Shown piece by piece: positions 26,609 to 37,338 of a stretch of DNA of 64,000 nt (position 1 is the first letter of the stretch; every line of letters starts with the position of its first letter). The notes under the pieces were generated by a model. That model searched no databases. It was not told the origin of the DNA and saw only the letters and a program-made list of their open reading frames with translations. Origin of the DNA: Gemmatimonadaceae bacterium (GTDB lineage: Bacteria; Gemmatimonadota; Gemmatimonadetes; Gemmatimonadales; Gemmatimonadaceae). Location of the stretch: the NCBI GenBank assembly GCA_030835125.1, contig JAUQWM010000065.1, forward strand, positions 1-64,000, read 5' to 3'. The position numbers and the translations under genes were made by a program.

Positions 26609-27436
26609 TCAGCTCTTCAGCGAATCCGCCAGCGTCCGGTAGCGCGCGACCGCGGGATTCTCGGCGGCAAGCTGCTCGACGACCGCGCGGGCGCTGTCCT
26701 TCTGGCCGAGCGCCAGGAAGGCATAGGCGCGGATCAGGGTGGCGTTCCGCTTGAGCCTGGCATCGGCAAGCGTCGGGATCAGCGCATCGACGGCCGCGAG
26801 GGCACCGGCGCCGTCGTGGGCATCGCGCAGCCGCGAATCGGCCGCCATGATCTGGACCTCCGCGTCGTCGGGCCAGCGGCGCTGCATCTCCGCGAACAGC
26901 CGCGCGGCTTCCTCGGCCCGGTTCTCCCGCCGGTCGAGCGACGCCTGGTGATACAGGCCCGCGCGGAGGAGGCGACCGACGTCCTCCGGCTCGCCCGTGC
27001 GCAGCCCCACCCCGCCGGCGTACGAGTAGACGAGTTCCCCCCCATGCTCCGCGGTCTCGTAGATCACGAACAGGCCCGCCACGCCTAACGCTGCCGACGC
27101 GAAGTGGAACAGCCGGCGGCGACTGGCGATGGCCAGCCCGGCCACCTCCACCGCGGCGATCAGCAGGAACAGGTTGCGGGCGCGTTCCCCCCACTCCTCA
27201 TGCTCGATCACCGCCGTCCGCGCGCCGGGGACCCGTTCCGCGGGACCATGGGCGTCCACGCCGGAACGCCACGCCACCACGCCGGCCGCGGCGCCGAGGA
27301 TCAGCGCCGTCGCGGCCGCCTGGTTCATCCACGGCCACTTGCCCGTGATCGACAGGAGCCGGAGCACGCACCCGGCGATGATGAAGCCGACGACGATGTG
27401 CACCACGTACGGGTGCATGGAGGCGATGTTTGGCAT
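26609..27436 (-). CDS. DUF2231-like membrane domain with TPR-like tail
   Basis: The 275-residue protein has a first half of about four membrane helices beginning MHPYVVHIVVGFIIAGCVLRLL, the phrase of DUF2231-type membrane domains that often bind or sense redox cofactors. A second half (about 150-270) has repeated helical pairs such as ARLFAEMQRRWPDDAEVQIMAAD and AYAFLALGQKDSARAVVEQLAAENP, which read as TPR units. The fusion is unusual in my experience. Function is unknown. It diverges from the plus-strand lipoprotein gene at 27592. Confidence 0.7.
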   Translation of the reverse strand: MPNIASMHPYVVHIVVGFIIAGCVLRLLSITGKWPWMNQAAATALILGAAAGVVAWRSGVDAHGPAERVPGARTAVIEHEEWGERARNLFLLIAAVEVAGLAIASRRRLFHFASAALGVAGLFVIYETAEHGGELVYSYAGGVGLRTGEPEDVGRLLRAGLYHQASLDRRENRAEEAARLFAEMQRRWPDDAEVQIMAADSRLRDAHDGAGALAAVDALIPTLADARLKRNATLIRAYAFLALGQKDSARAVVEQLAAENPAVARYRTLADSLKS

Positions 27437-27591
27437 GCGATGGATCTCGAGGGGACGGCCAACATAGCGGCAGCAATCCGGGGCGGCGAGGTGCCTTGCC
27501 GGAATGGTGCGCGAAAGCGCAGAATGACCGTCCGGCCAGCGGCAGGCCATCGGGGTTCTCCTGCCAGAGTCACTCGACAAGAGGATTGCGC

Positions 27592-28614
27592 GTGTCGTCC
27601 ATCCGGGTTCAGTGGCGTCGCCTTCAGGCGGCGGCAGGCGTTGCGACGAGTGTCGCGGTGGCGGCCTGCGCGACCGGCGGCGGCAGTGGAGGCGGATCAG
27701 GCACGTCCGCTCCGGCGGCGGCGGGGTTCACCTTCGAGCAGGCCCTGGCTGCGGATTCGTCGACGTTCGACCCACCCTCCGCATTCAAGGCCGTCGCCGA
27801 GGGCGACTGGGCGCAGGCCGCCATGACCGGGTCACTCGGCGGCGTCACCGTCGAGGGGAGTCGCTGGAAGCTCGGCGACTCCTGCGAGGTGACCTTCACT
27901 TCCGAGCCGGACGTCCTGGCTGCGAGCGAATCCGCGCCCCTGCCCACCCGGAAGCTGGGCGGCGATGCCTGCCGCGGACGGACCGGATTCTGGCAGATGT
28001 CTGCCGGCCGCGTTTACTTCTGGATGCCGCTCGCCGGCGGCTGGAGCGCCGAGTACTACGGCGACTTCCTCGACGACTCCACCATGCTGACCCGGCGGTT
28101 TCCCCTGCGACGCACCGGTGCGCGGGCGTGGCGTGCGGATCCTGAAGCGGCCGTGATCGGTCGCGCGGCCCGCATCGTGGAGGCGCGCACAGCGGCGCGG
28201 GCGTCGTTCGAGGTCACGCGCGCCCTGAAGGCGGTCGGGGAAACGGACTGGGCGACGCGGCCCGGGGCGGGCACGGCGGCGAGCGTCGCCGGCAGCCGCT
28301 GGCGCATGCCCTCGGGGTGCGTGCTGTCGTTCGCGTCGACGGTCCTCGCGCGCGGCACCAGCACGCAGCGCCTGACGAGGTCCCTGACGAGCGCGACCTG
28401 CAACGGACTGCAGGGCAGCTGGCAGCAGCAGGGGAAGCGCGTCTTCTGGCTCGTGAACGTCGACTCGTTGACGGCGGTGGAGACCTATGCCGACATCGCC
28501 GACACCGTCATGCGCGCGCGACACTTCGACCTGAAGCGGGCGTCCATGAAGGAGCCGTTCCAGGGGACGTGGGACCCGACGCGCTCGCACACGCTGACGC
28601 GCGTCAGGCCCTGA
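27592..28614 (+). CDS. Lipoprotein with a duplicated unknown domain
   Basis: This 340-residue product starts at GTG, with GAGG (27581-27584) 7 nt before it. A signal segment ends in an AVAAC lipobox (Cys26) followed by a Gly/Ser linker. Two related domains follow: FKAVAEGDWA...GSRWKLGDSCEVTF near residue 65-100 matches LKAVGETDWA...GSRWRMPSGCVLSF near 215-250. Later C-x-G, FW and Y-x-D-x-x-D phrases match too, including one Cys pair per repeat. I recognise no family. It is probably anchored in the outer membrane or periplasm. The gene at 28630 follows on the same strand after 15 bp and may be its partner. Confidence 0.75.
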   Translation: MSSIRVQWRRLQAAAGVATSVAVAACATGGGSGGGSGTSAPAAAGFTFEQALAADSSTFDPPSAFKAVAEGDWAQAAMTGSLGGVTVEGSRWKLGDSCEVTFTSEPDVLAASESAPLPTRKLGGDACRGRTGFWQMSAGRVYFWMPLAGGWSAEYYGDFLDDSTMLTRRFPLRRTGARAWRADPEAAVIGRAARIVEARTAARASFEVTRALKAVGETDWATRPGAGTAASVAGSRWRMPSGCVLSFASTVLARGTSTQRLTRSLTSATCNGLQGSWQQQGKRVFWLVNVDSLTAVETYADIADTVMRARHFDLKRASMKEPFQGTWDPTRSHTLTRVRP

Positions 28615-28629
28615 TCGGGCGGGTTGGTG

Positions 28630-29106
28630 ATGGCCGCGGCCCGCATGACCATTGGCGGCATGCTCGTCCTCGCCGCGAGTCCGCGGGCGGCGGTGGCGCA
28701 GGATGCGCTGCTCGCTTCCTTCCGTGACACGCTCATCGTCCGCCAGATCGCCCACCGGGCGCCGTGTCCGCAACCGCCCCCGCCGGCCTGGTCGCTGGTC
28801 GACAGCACCATCGGCACCAGCTGGAAGTGCAGCTTGATCGAGGCGTCGGCACGCGCGATCACGCAACGCCGCGATGCGCGGCCGCGGGACGGGGGCGCGA
28901 TGGATCCGCGTAACCCGTTGTGCACGCGACTGGTGGTGGCGCGCAACACCGGCTCCACCGGTCTCCCTGGTGACTGGCTCGTGCTGTTCGACCTGGCGCT
29001 CGACCTGCCGGCGTGGGTGCTGTTCGACCGGCAGACCGGAAGTATCGCGCGCGTGGCGATCGGCCATGGGCAGGCGATCCCGGGAATGCCGCGCTGCCTG
29101 CCTTGA
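28630..29106 (+). CDS. Secreted protein of unknown function
   Basis: This product is about 158 residues with a signal peptide ending near PRAAVAQDA. The mature part carries four Cys spread as APCPQ, WKCSL, PLCTRL and PRCLP, which could form two disulfides, and a hydrophobic core phrase DWLVLFDLALDLPAWVLFDRQTG. No family is recognised. The ATG at 28645 is an alternative start with the same signal sequence. It lies 15 bp after the duplicated-domain lipoprotein gene and abuts the stop of the convergent gene in a TGATCA palindrome. Confidence 0.65.
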   Translation: MAAARMTIGGMLVLAASPRAAVAQDALLASFRDTLIVRQIAHRAPCPQPPPPAWSLVDSTIGTSWKCSLIEASARAITQRRDARPRDGGAMDPRNPLCTRLVVARNTGSTGLPGDWLVLFDLALDLPAWVLFDRQTGSIARVAIGHGQAIPGMPRCLP

Positions 29107-30810
29107 TCAGGGTCGTCCCTGAACCACCTGCCTGACGACAATCTCGCCCCGGGCCAGGGTGACCGAGAGCAGCGATCGTCCGGTCCCCACGGCCCTGGCC
29201 TCGAGCCGTGTGCGCGGAGGCACGCCACAGAACACGACCCCGCCGTCGGCATCGGTCGTCGATGTCATCACCGCCGATCCGCCTTCGGGTGCCAGCGACA
29301 CCCGCTGGTCCGCGAGCGGACGGGACGTCAGGCTGTCGACCAGCGTCAGGCGGAGAACGGCCGCGTCACTCGCGGTGGACGCGCCGCAGAGTTGCCGAAT
29401 CACCTCAGCGCGCCCCGGTGCGCGCACCGAAAGCGAGCGCTCGCTTCCGGGATCGAGCAGGAGCGTGACCTCCCCCGCCCTGACACCGAACCGTCGGGTG
29501 GATTCGTGGTCCGCCACGAGGACCCGCAAGCCTGGCGGCACCGCCGCGAACCGGAATCGACCGCCGGCATCGGTCGCGGTGACCAGCGCGGTGCCAAGGA
29601 TGCGTACGATCGCCCCGCCGAGTGGTCGCCGGTCTTCATCCCGCAGGACGCCCCGGATCACGGCGGGCTCGCCCGCGGTGCCGACCGAGTCCGTCCACAC
29701 ATACCCGCCTTCCTCAACGACACCAACGCGGGTGAAGCGGGTGACCGTCCCGCCGCTCCCCTGCACTTCGAGCAGGTCCTGCGGCATGCGCAGCCACCAC
29801 CGACTCACGTACCACTGGCCCGCCTGCGATCGCGTGAAGTGAACCTCGCCACCCAGTCCGCGCGTCGGCGCCCGCCCCGGAAGGGCGATCCAGGAGAACT
29901 CGACGTGCCGGAGCGCGGCGGTGGAGGAGTCCAGCCAGATCGCGCCGCGGATCTCGGCAGGAGCACCGGGGCGGGTGCGTTGCGGGACCGGCTCGAACAG
30001 CAACGCGACAACCCCCGGACCCGCACCGGTTCCCTCGGCCAGCGTGAAGCAGTGATCACGGACGAAGGCCTCGGAGAGCAGGGCGCTCGCGTCGGGACCG
30101 TGAAACGTCGTGGACTCACCGCTGACTCGTCGCCAGTACCCGATCACCGAGAGGGAGTCGCCGGAGAGGCTGCGGAACGTCGGTTCACCCGGGGCATCGC
30201 GCTCGTCGAAGAAGTGCAGCGACTCCTCCAGCACGGCCAGGCTGCCCGGATCCAGGTTCCTGGTGTATCGGGCGAAGGTCAGCGGCGAGAGTCCGTCGCG
30301 CAGTGAGAGCTCGGTGGACAGGAGGGCGGTCCGCGCGTTGTCCCACAGGGTCGCGATGCGTGTGGCGTCCCCGGCGTCAGTGCGGCACGGCGTGACGCGT
30401 CGCACGCGGACTTCGGGCAGGTCGACCGACCACCCGGCGAAGACCGCGGCCTCGAGCTCCATGTCCAGCCGGGCGGTGTCTCCCGGTGCGAGGTCGAGCA
30501 CCGCCGACCGGAAGCCGCGCCAGCCGATCCGCCTGACGAGCACGCGATACCGGCCGGGGGACGATACGGGCATCAGGTAGCGTCCATTTGCGTCGGCAAG
30601 GACGCTCCTGACGTCGGTCGTCGTGAGGGTGTCGGCGCCGGGGAATCGCAGGAGCGTCACGAGGGCGCCCACGGCCGGCTGACGACCGGCGGTCACCGTG
30701 CCGCGGACGACTTGCGCGCGGGCCGATCCGGGGTTCACCGCCAGCGCGACGAGCGCGAGCACGAGAACGGAAAGGGCGATCAGCGTCGCCCGGCGCATCG
30801 GCCTTCGCAT
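29107..30810 (-). CDS. Large secreted protein with carboxypeptidase-regulatory-like domains
   Basis: The product is about 567 residues with a signal peptide ending near SARAQ. Residues about 35-125 are a carboxypeptidase-regulatory-like beta sandwich (VVRGTVTAGRQPAVGALVTLLR..., YRVLVRRIGWRGFRSA). The middle is a long unknown beta-rich domain. Two more regulatory-like units follow (IRGVLRDEDRRPLGGAIVRIL..., LTLVDSLTSRPLADQRVSL...). Such proteins are surface or periplasmic and abundant in this phylum; substrate unknown. The ATG at 30808-30810 is chosen; 30798 is possible. Its stop abuts the stop of the convergent gene. Confidence 0.72.
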   Translation of the reverse strand: MRRPMRRATLIALSVLVLALVALAVNPGSARAQVVRGTVTAGRQPAVGALVTLLRFPGADTLTTTDVRSVLADANGRYLMPVSSPGRYRVLVRRIGWRGFRSAVLDLAPGDTARLDMELEAAVFAGWSVDLPEVRVRRVTPCRTDAGDATRIATLWDNARTALLSTELSLRDGLSPLTFARYTRNLDPGSLAVLEESLHFFDERDAPGEPTFRSLSGDSLSVIGYWRRVSGESTTFHGPDASALLSEAFVRDHCFTLAEGTGAGPGVVALLFEPVPQRTRPGAPAEIRGAIWLDSSTAALRHVEFSWIALPGRAPTRGLGGEVHFTRSQAGQWYVSRWWLRMPQDLLEVQGSGGTVTRFTRVGVVEEGGYVWTDSVGTAGEPAVIRGVLRDEDRRPLGGAIVRILGTALVTATDAGGRFRFAAVPPGLRVLVADHESTRRFGVRAGEVTLLLDPGSERSLSVRAPGRAEVIRQLCGASTASDAAVLRLTLVDSLTSRPLADQRVSLAPEGGSAVMTSTTDADGGVVFCGVPPRTRLEARAVGTGRSLLSVTLARGEIVVRQVVQGRP

Positions 30811-30912
30811 AACGCATCTGCCATATCCCCTCCGAACCCTTCCCTTCAATCGATCCCGTGCGCACCCGGACTGTGGGGGATCGCTCAATACAGTGGCGGC
30901 CAGGCGAAGACG

Positions 30913-31293
30913 CTACTCGTCGCGGGTCTTCTCCAGCCACACTTCTGCCTGCACCAGCGTCGAGAAGACGGCGATCGGCACGCCCTCGGCCGAGAATGAC
31001 GCGGCGATCGCACGCGCGGTCTCGTGGGTGGGGGTGCCCACGGTGGCCACGAGCGCGGTCGGAGGGAGGGGACCCGCCTTCAGCAGGTTGCGCTCCTCGC
31101 GCACCGTGCGCTGCAGCGTCGCGGCATCCGCCGCGAACTCGGCCGCCCGGAGGTCCACGCACTGGTCGAAGCTGTACGCCCCGGCGGCGACCCGGTCCTC
31201 GATGTACCGCGTAACGTCCGCGAGGGCGATCACGCCCGTACCAAAGGCATCAACCCGACGTCGGGCGCGACTCACAGAAAAGTGCAGGGCCAT
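30913..31293 (-). CDS. Small STAS/SpoIIAA-like protein
   Basis: The 126-residue protein has an alpha/beta pattern (ALHFSVSRARRRVDAFGTGVIAL, then a helix RYIEDRVAAG, TALVATVGTPTHETARAIAASF, VPIAVFSTLVQAEVWLE). The last phrase, a strand followed by the helix AEVWLEK, resembles STAS/SpoIIAA-like single-domain proteins. Sequence evidence for the family is weak. It has no signal peptide, so it should be cytosolic. The start is ATG 31291-31293; the upstream open frame runs into a tRNA gene and is not coding. It lies 102 bp downstream of the large secreted protein gene start, on the same strand. Confidence 0.6.
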   Translation of the reverse strand: MALHFSVSRARRRVDAFGTGVIALADVTRYIEDRVAAGAYSFDQCVDLRAAEFAADAATLQRTVREERNLLKAGPLPPTALVATVGTPTHETARAIAASFSAEGVPIAVFSTLVQAEVWLEKTRDE

Positions 31294-31446
31294 GCCCGGA
31301 AGATGGGGCCACGCTGGCCATGGGCAAGGGACCGGCTCGCCGCGCCTGGATGCGGCCGTGGGCGCGATGCCGGATATGGCAGTCTCCGGGCCCGTCACTT
31401 CCGCCCGCCGCCAACCTAACGAATCCGGATGCCGCCAGGGCGACAA

Positions 31447-31533
31447 CGGACAGGGCGGGATTCGAACCCGCGAGTGAGTTGCCCCACCACACGCTTTCCA
31501 GGCGTGCGCCTTAAACCACTCGGCCACCTGTCC
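31447..31533 (-). tRNA. tRNA-Ser (anticodon GGA)
   Basis: Reading the minus strand, acceptor GGACAGG pairs with CCTGTCC and the discriminator is G. The anticodon stem CACGC/GCGTG holds a loop with anticodon GGA (UCC/UCU codons). A long variable arm and the GGTTCGAATCC T-loop are present. CCA is not encoded. Confidence 0.95.
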
Positions 31534-31544
31534 AACAACACACA

Positions 31545-31621
31545 GGCATCAGGCATCAGGCATCAGGGAGTTGCGACAGGTCTCTGGCGTCCCTGCTCCC
31601 TGATGCCCGATGCCTGATGCC
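31545..31621. repeat. Inverted heptamer repeats between two tRNA-Ser genes
   Basis: Three GCATCAG-type units (31545-31570) face their inverted copies (31596-31621). The two 26-nt arms pair with one mismatch, leaving a loop of about 25 nt. The hairpin lies between two serine tRNA genes that appear to share one promoter. It could be a processing signal or an attenuator. Confidence 0.88.
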
Positions 31622-31634
31622 TCGACAATTCCAG

Positions 31635-31721
31635 CGGACAGGGTGGGATTCGAACCCACGATACCGTTACCGGTATACCGGTTTTCGAGACCGGCTCCTT
31701 CAGCCACTCGGACACCTGTCC
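31635..31721 (-). tRNA. tRNA-Ser (anticodon CGA)
   Basis: Minus strand. Acceptor GGACAGG/CCTGTCC, discriminator G. Anticodon stem CCGGT/ACCGG with loop CTCGAAA, giving anticodon CGA for UCG codons. A long variable arm (GTATACCGGTAACGGTATC region) fits class II tRNA-Ser. CCA is not encoded. Confidence 0.95.
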
Positions 31722-31734
31722 AATAGAGCCAAGT

Positions 31735-31763
31735 ATTGTATTCGCAGTGAGATAGGTAGACAA
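31735..31763 (-). promoter_or_regulatory. Promoter of the tRNA-Ser pair
   Basis: On the minus strand, TTGTCT (31758-31763), a 17-bp spacer and TACAAT (31735-31740), 13 bp before the 5' end of tRNA-Ser(CGA). Position and spacing make this a convincing housekeeping promoter. Confidence 0.75.
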
Positions 31764-31810
31764 GGCCGCCCTCGTCGGCCCTGCGATCCCATTCCGCCTT
31801 TCGTCGCTGG

Positions 31811-32755
31811 CTACAGCAGCGTTTCCTGCTTCGCGCCCGGCTGCGACGGACAGACGAGGACACTGCACGGCGCCGAGCGGGCGATCTTGTCGGAAACGCT
31901 CCCCATGAACATCCGCGCCAGCGGCGCGCGCGCGGCAGTGCTCACGGCCACGAGGTCCGCCCTGCTGGACTCCGCGACCTCCAGTACTGCGCGAGCGGCG
32001 GATCCGGCGCGCATGACCCTCGTGTCCACGATCGCGCCCCCGGCGCGAAGGGGCCCGGCCATCCACTCGAGGTACCGACTCGCGGCATGCTCCCTGTCGC
32101 GCGTGTCCGGGGCCGGCAGGCCGGCCATCTCATCCGGCGGCGGGCCGAACCCGGTGTCGATTGCCGCCAGCGTCGGTGACGGAACCAGCACGTGCACGAG
32201 CGTGACGTGGGCCCGCGACAGGTCGCTGACCTCCACCAGCGCGCTGACAATCCGGTCGTCATCGTCGGTGCCCGCAACAGCCACGACGATCCGTTCCAGC
32301 GGCACGGGACCCGCCGCGCCGACCGGGCGCACGAGCAATACCGGCACCGACGCTGAGCGGATCACGCGATCCGCCACGCTGCCGAGCCACAGGCGCTCCA
32401 CACCACCCCGGCCATGGGTCGTCATCACCACCAGGTCTGCTCCCTGCTCCGCCGCCTGGGCCACGACCTCCTCGCCGGCATCCCCGGTTCGAATGGCTGA
32501 TGTCACCGGGAACGAACTCCGCGTGCGCTCGACCGTCTCGATGCGGGCGACATACTCGCGCAGGCTCGCGCGCAGGTCGGTGTCGAGGCGCGGGTCCAGC
32601 GGCGGGGCTCCACTGATGCGCGATGGCGGGAGCGCCGGCGGATGGACGGTGATGAACTCCACAGCGGCACCCTTCAGGGATGCGATCGCACGCGCCGTCT
32701 CGATCGCGCGTTCGGCAAATGCGGAACCATCCAGCGGCACCAGGATCTTCTGCAT
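31811..32755 (-). CDS. Tandem universal stress protein
   Basis: The 314-residue protein contains two UspA domains. The first starts MQKILVPLDGSAFAERAIETA (residues 1-21) and ends near 145 with GSVADRVIRSASVPVLLVRP. The second starts near LERIVVAVAGTDDDDRIVSAL and ends with MGSVSDKIARSAPCSVLVCP. Both have the G-S-V-x-D-x-I glycine-loop region of ATP-binding Usp proteins. These are cytosolic stress proteins. It is monocistronic on the minus strand, diverging from the orphan plug protein; it ends 48 bp upstream of the tRNA promoter. Confidence 0.93.
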   Translation of the reverse strand: MQKILVPLDGSAFAERAIETARAIASLKGAAVEFITVHPPALPPSRISGAPPLDPRLDTDLRASLREYVARIETVERTRSSFPVTSAIRTGDAGEEVVAQAAEQGADLVVMTTHGRGGVERLWLGSVADRVIRSASVPVLLVRPVGAAGPVPLERIVVAVAGTDDDDRIVSALVEVSDLSRAHVTLVHVLVPSPTLAAIDTGFGPPPDEMAGLPAPDTRDREHAASRYLEWMAGPLRAGGAIVDTRVMRAGSAARAVLEVAESSRADLVAVSTAARAPLARMFMGSVSDKIARSAPCSVLVCPSQPGAKQETLL

Positions 32756-32915
32756 GACGCGCCTCCCGTGGGCAGGCTCCCTTAGTCCCCTTGGGCAAGG
32801 TAGCGCGCGCCGACGGCGTCCGCTTCCGGGAGTCCGTACCGGCAGCGTCCGTGGAACGCCCGGCCGGACTCAGGGGTAGCCGCCCCTCGCGCCTTCCTCG
32901 ATCCGGAGCGGACTC

Positions 32916-33671
32916 ATGACGTCGTGCCGCCGATTGGTGCTGTCCCTGCTGTGCGCGCTCGTGCTCCCCGCCCTCCCGCCCGCGGCCGAGGCGCAGTCGC
33001 TGACGGTGGTCGTCCGCGATTCGGCGGGACAACCGCTCGAGCACGTGAGCCTCGTGCTGCTGAATGCACGCGACGAGGTCTATGCGTCCGCCCGTTCGGG
33101 GGCGGACGGGATCGCGCGCATGCCGCGCGCGGATCCCGGGGTGTTCACCCTCATCGCCCGTCGATTCGGGTTCCGGCCCGAGCGTCGCGCCGGGGTGACC
33201 ATCGCGCCGGGTGACACGGTCGGCATCCGCATAACGATGGAGCGACTGTCGCTCGTCCTCGACCCGATCCTCGTCCAGGCGCAGCGCGACACCGTCAGGC
33301 GCTCGTCCGTCTTCGGCATCAACCTCCGTGCGACCGGGGGCCACATCGTCACGCCGACCGAGGTCGACCGCGCGGTCCTGGGCGCACGTGACCTCGCCGA
33401 CGTGCTCGCGCGGCAACCGCTGGGCGGCATGCGGGTGGACCAGTATCGGCGCTGCCTGGTCTCGAACCGCGGACCGGGCTGCCTGCCCGCGGTCGTGGAC
33501 GGCCAGCTCTTCTTCGATGGCACCACGCTCAACGACTTCGTGCTGCCCGAGCTGATCGACTACATGGTGATCCTGCGCGGGACCGAGGTCGGCGTCCGGT
33601 TCGGGTCGATCGGCACCAATGGGATCCTCCTGATCGCCACCAAGCGCGGCCCGCTGCGCGGCCCGCCCTGA
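32916..33671 (+). CDS. Secreted regulatory-like domain plus orphan TonB plug-like domain
   Basis: The 251-residue product has a signal peptide ending at EAQS, and a carboxypeptidase-regulatory-like sandwich (SLTVVVRDSAGQPLEHVSLVLLN to RITMERL). It then has a domain like a TonB-receptor plug: LADVLARQPLGGMRVD, VVDGQLFFDGTTLNDFVLPELIDYMVILRGTEVGVRFG, GTNGILLIATKRG. No beta-barrel follows, and the protein ends soon after. CGGAG lies about 6-10 nt before the ATG. Similar barrel-less plug proteins are common in Gemmatimonadota genomes to my knowledge, but I know of no function. It converges with tadA 9 bp away. Confidence 0.75.
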   Translation: MTSCRRLVLSLLCALVLPALPPAAEAQSLTVVVRDSAGQPLEHVSLVLLNARDEVYASARSGADGIARMPRADPGVFTLIARRFGFRPERRAGVTIAPGDTVGIRITMERLSLVLDPILVQAQRDTVRRSSVFGINLRATGGHIVTPTEVDRAVLGARDLADVLARQPLGGMRVDQYRRCLVSNRGPGCLPAVVDGQLFFDGTTLNDFVLPELIDYMVILRGTEVGVRFGSIGTNGILLIATKRGPLRGPP

Positions 33672-33680
33672 CGGCGGGCT

Positions 33681-34175
33681 TCAGGCGCGGCGCGTGCCGA
33701 AGAACGCCAGCAGGGGTCGCGCGCACTCGTCGTGCATCACACCGGCCACGACCTCGGGCCGGTGATTGAGGCGCGGATGACGCAGCAGGTCCCCGACGCT
33801 CCCCGCCATTCCCGCCTTCTCGTCCCACGCGCCGAACGTGACGCGGTCCAGCCGCGCGAGGACGATCGCGCCGGCGCACATCGCGCAGGGCTCCAGGGTC
33901 ACGAATAGCTCACAGCCTTCCAGCCGCCAGGTCCCCAGCGCACGGGCTGCTTCGCGGATGGCGACCATCTCGGCGTGCGCGGTAGGATCCTGGTCGCGCA
34001 CGGTGCGGTTGGCCCCGCGCCCGATGATCCCGCCGTGCTTCACGACGAGCGCGCCCACGGGGACGTCGCCTGCCTCCGCGGCCGTCAGCGCCAGGGCCAG
34101 GGCTTCCGCCATCATCGGATGCCCGGGCGACGGCCGAGGCGCGACGGTCTCCCCGGCCCCTGACTCAGCGGTCAT
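33681..34175 (-). CDS. tadA: tRNA-specific adenosine deaminase
   Basis: TadA converts A34 to inosine in tRNA-Arg(ACG). The 164-residue protein has the cytidine-deaminase zinc motif HAE at residues 67-69 and PCAMC with Cys97 and Cys100. TFGAWDEKAGMAGSVGDLL, typical of TadA rather than free-base deaminases, follows. The ATG at 34175 is used; the N-terminal 20 residues are a variable Pro/Gly-rich extension. It lies 32 bp after clpB. Confidence 0.94.
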   Translation of the reverse strand: MTAESGAGETVAPRPSPGHPMMAEALALALTAAEAGDVPVGALVVKHGGIIGRGANRTVRDQDPTAHAEMVAIREAARALGTWRLEGCELFVTLEPCAMCAGAIVLARLDRVTFGAWDEKAGMAGSVGDLLRHPRLNHRPEVVAGVMHDECARPLLAFFGTRRA

Positions 34176-34207
34176 CGAGCCGTGGGCACATCGCACCCGT
34201 CATCGCC

Positions 34208-36805
<2,598 letters not shown>

Positions 36806-36806
36806 C

Positions 36807-36827
36807 GGGACGGGGGACGGAGGGCGG
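36807..36827. repeat. Short GGGACGG heptamer array at the clpB start
   Basis: Three 7-bp units (GGGACGG, GGGACGG, AGGGCGG) lie directly before the TTG start of clpB, where a ribosome-binding site would be expected. On the transcript the array is pyrimidine-rich, which is opposite to a Shine-Dalgarno sequence. Confidence 0.7.
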
Positions 36828-36864
36828 ATGAACGGAGTGGGGCACGTGGCCTCCCTCCATGCCG

Positions 36865-36894
36865 AAATAGGCTACTGACCGAAAGCAATGGCAA
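36865..36894 (-). promoter_or_regulatory. Possible clpB promoter
   Basis: Minus strand TTGCCA (36889-36894), an 18-bp spacer and CTATTT (36865-36870), about 60 bp before the clpB start. The -10 box is weak. No CIRCE element or sigma-32-like box was seen. Confidence 0.35.
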
Positions 36895-36984
36895 TGCCAG
36901 CTCCGGCGCGCCGAAATGACGGACACCTCGCCGATTCGACTGACAGTCGAGCACGCAATGGCAGTCGTGAGGGGGACGCGCGGC

Positions 36985-37013
36985 TTGCCGCGCCAGTCGC
37001 CTCTCGATAGGCT
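36985..37013 (+). promoter_or_regulatory. Promoter giving a probable leaderless mRNA
   Basis: TTGCCG (36985-36990), a 17-bp spacer and TAGGCT (37008-37013). Transcription would begin at about 37019-37021, which is the ATG of the small lipoprotein gene, so the message would have almost no 5' leader. Confidence 0.5.
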
Positions 37014-37020
37014 GTCGGGC

Positions 37021-37338
37021 ATGTCCGCACGCACGGTGACCCGATTTGCGGTGGTGGTCTTCCTGGCCCTTCCCGCCGGGGGCTGCCGCCGGGATCGCGT
37101 GTTCACCGAGATGAGCGACTCGACCTTCGTCCGCACGATGGTCGCGCTCCGGAAGCTCCCCGTCGGCATGATCGCCGACCCCGCGGCGCGGGCGCGCCAG
37201 CGCGACTCCATCCTCACCGCCTACGGCGTCACCGGGGCGCAGGTCGAGTCCACCGCGGTTCGCCTGGCGAACGACCCCGCGCGCGCCGCGGCGATCTGGC
37301 GCGCCATCGAACAGCCGACGGTCAGCTCACCGCCATGA
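37021..37338 (+). CDS. Small lipoprotein of unknown function
   Basis: The 105-residue product has a short signal segment and a good lipobox (VFLALPAGGC, Cys23). It should therefore be lipid-anchored at the cell envelope. The mature part is helical: FTEMSDSTFVRTMVALRKLP, then ARARQRDSILTAYGVTGAQVESTAVRLANDPARAAAIWRAI. This pattern of 'must be processed and checked' helices resembles DUF4296-like small lipoproteins, but I do not claim membership. Upstream lies a promoter that predicts a leaderless message. The stop TGA is the start of the A-run of the terminator on the other strand. Confidence 0.7.
   Translation: MSARTVTRFAVVVFLALPAGGCRRDRVFTEMSDSTFVRTMVALRKLPVGMIADPAARARQRDSILTAYGVTGAQVESTAVRLANDPARAAAIWRAIEQPTVSSPP

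Noticed and set aside
31294-31446. N-terminal extension of the STAS-like protein toward the tRNA
   Set aside because: The frame is open and even holds a TTA GGT pair, but it runs into tRNA-Ser and the protein pattern starts at 31293.
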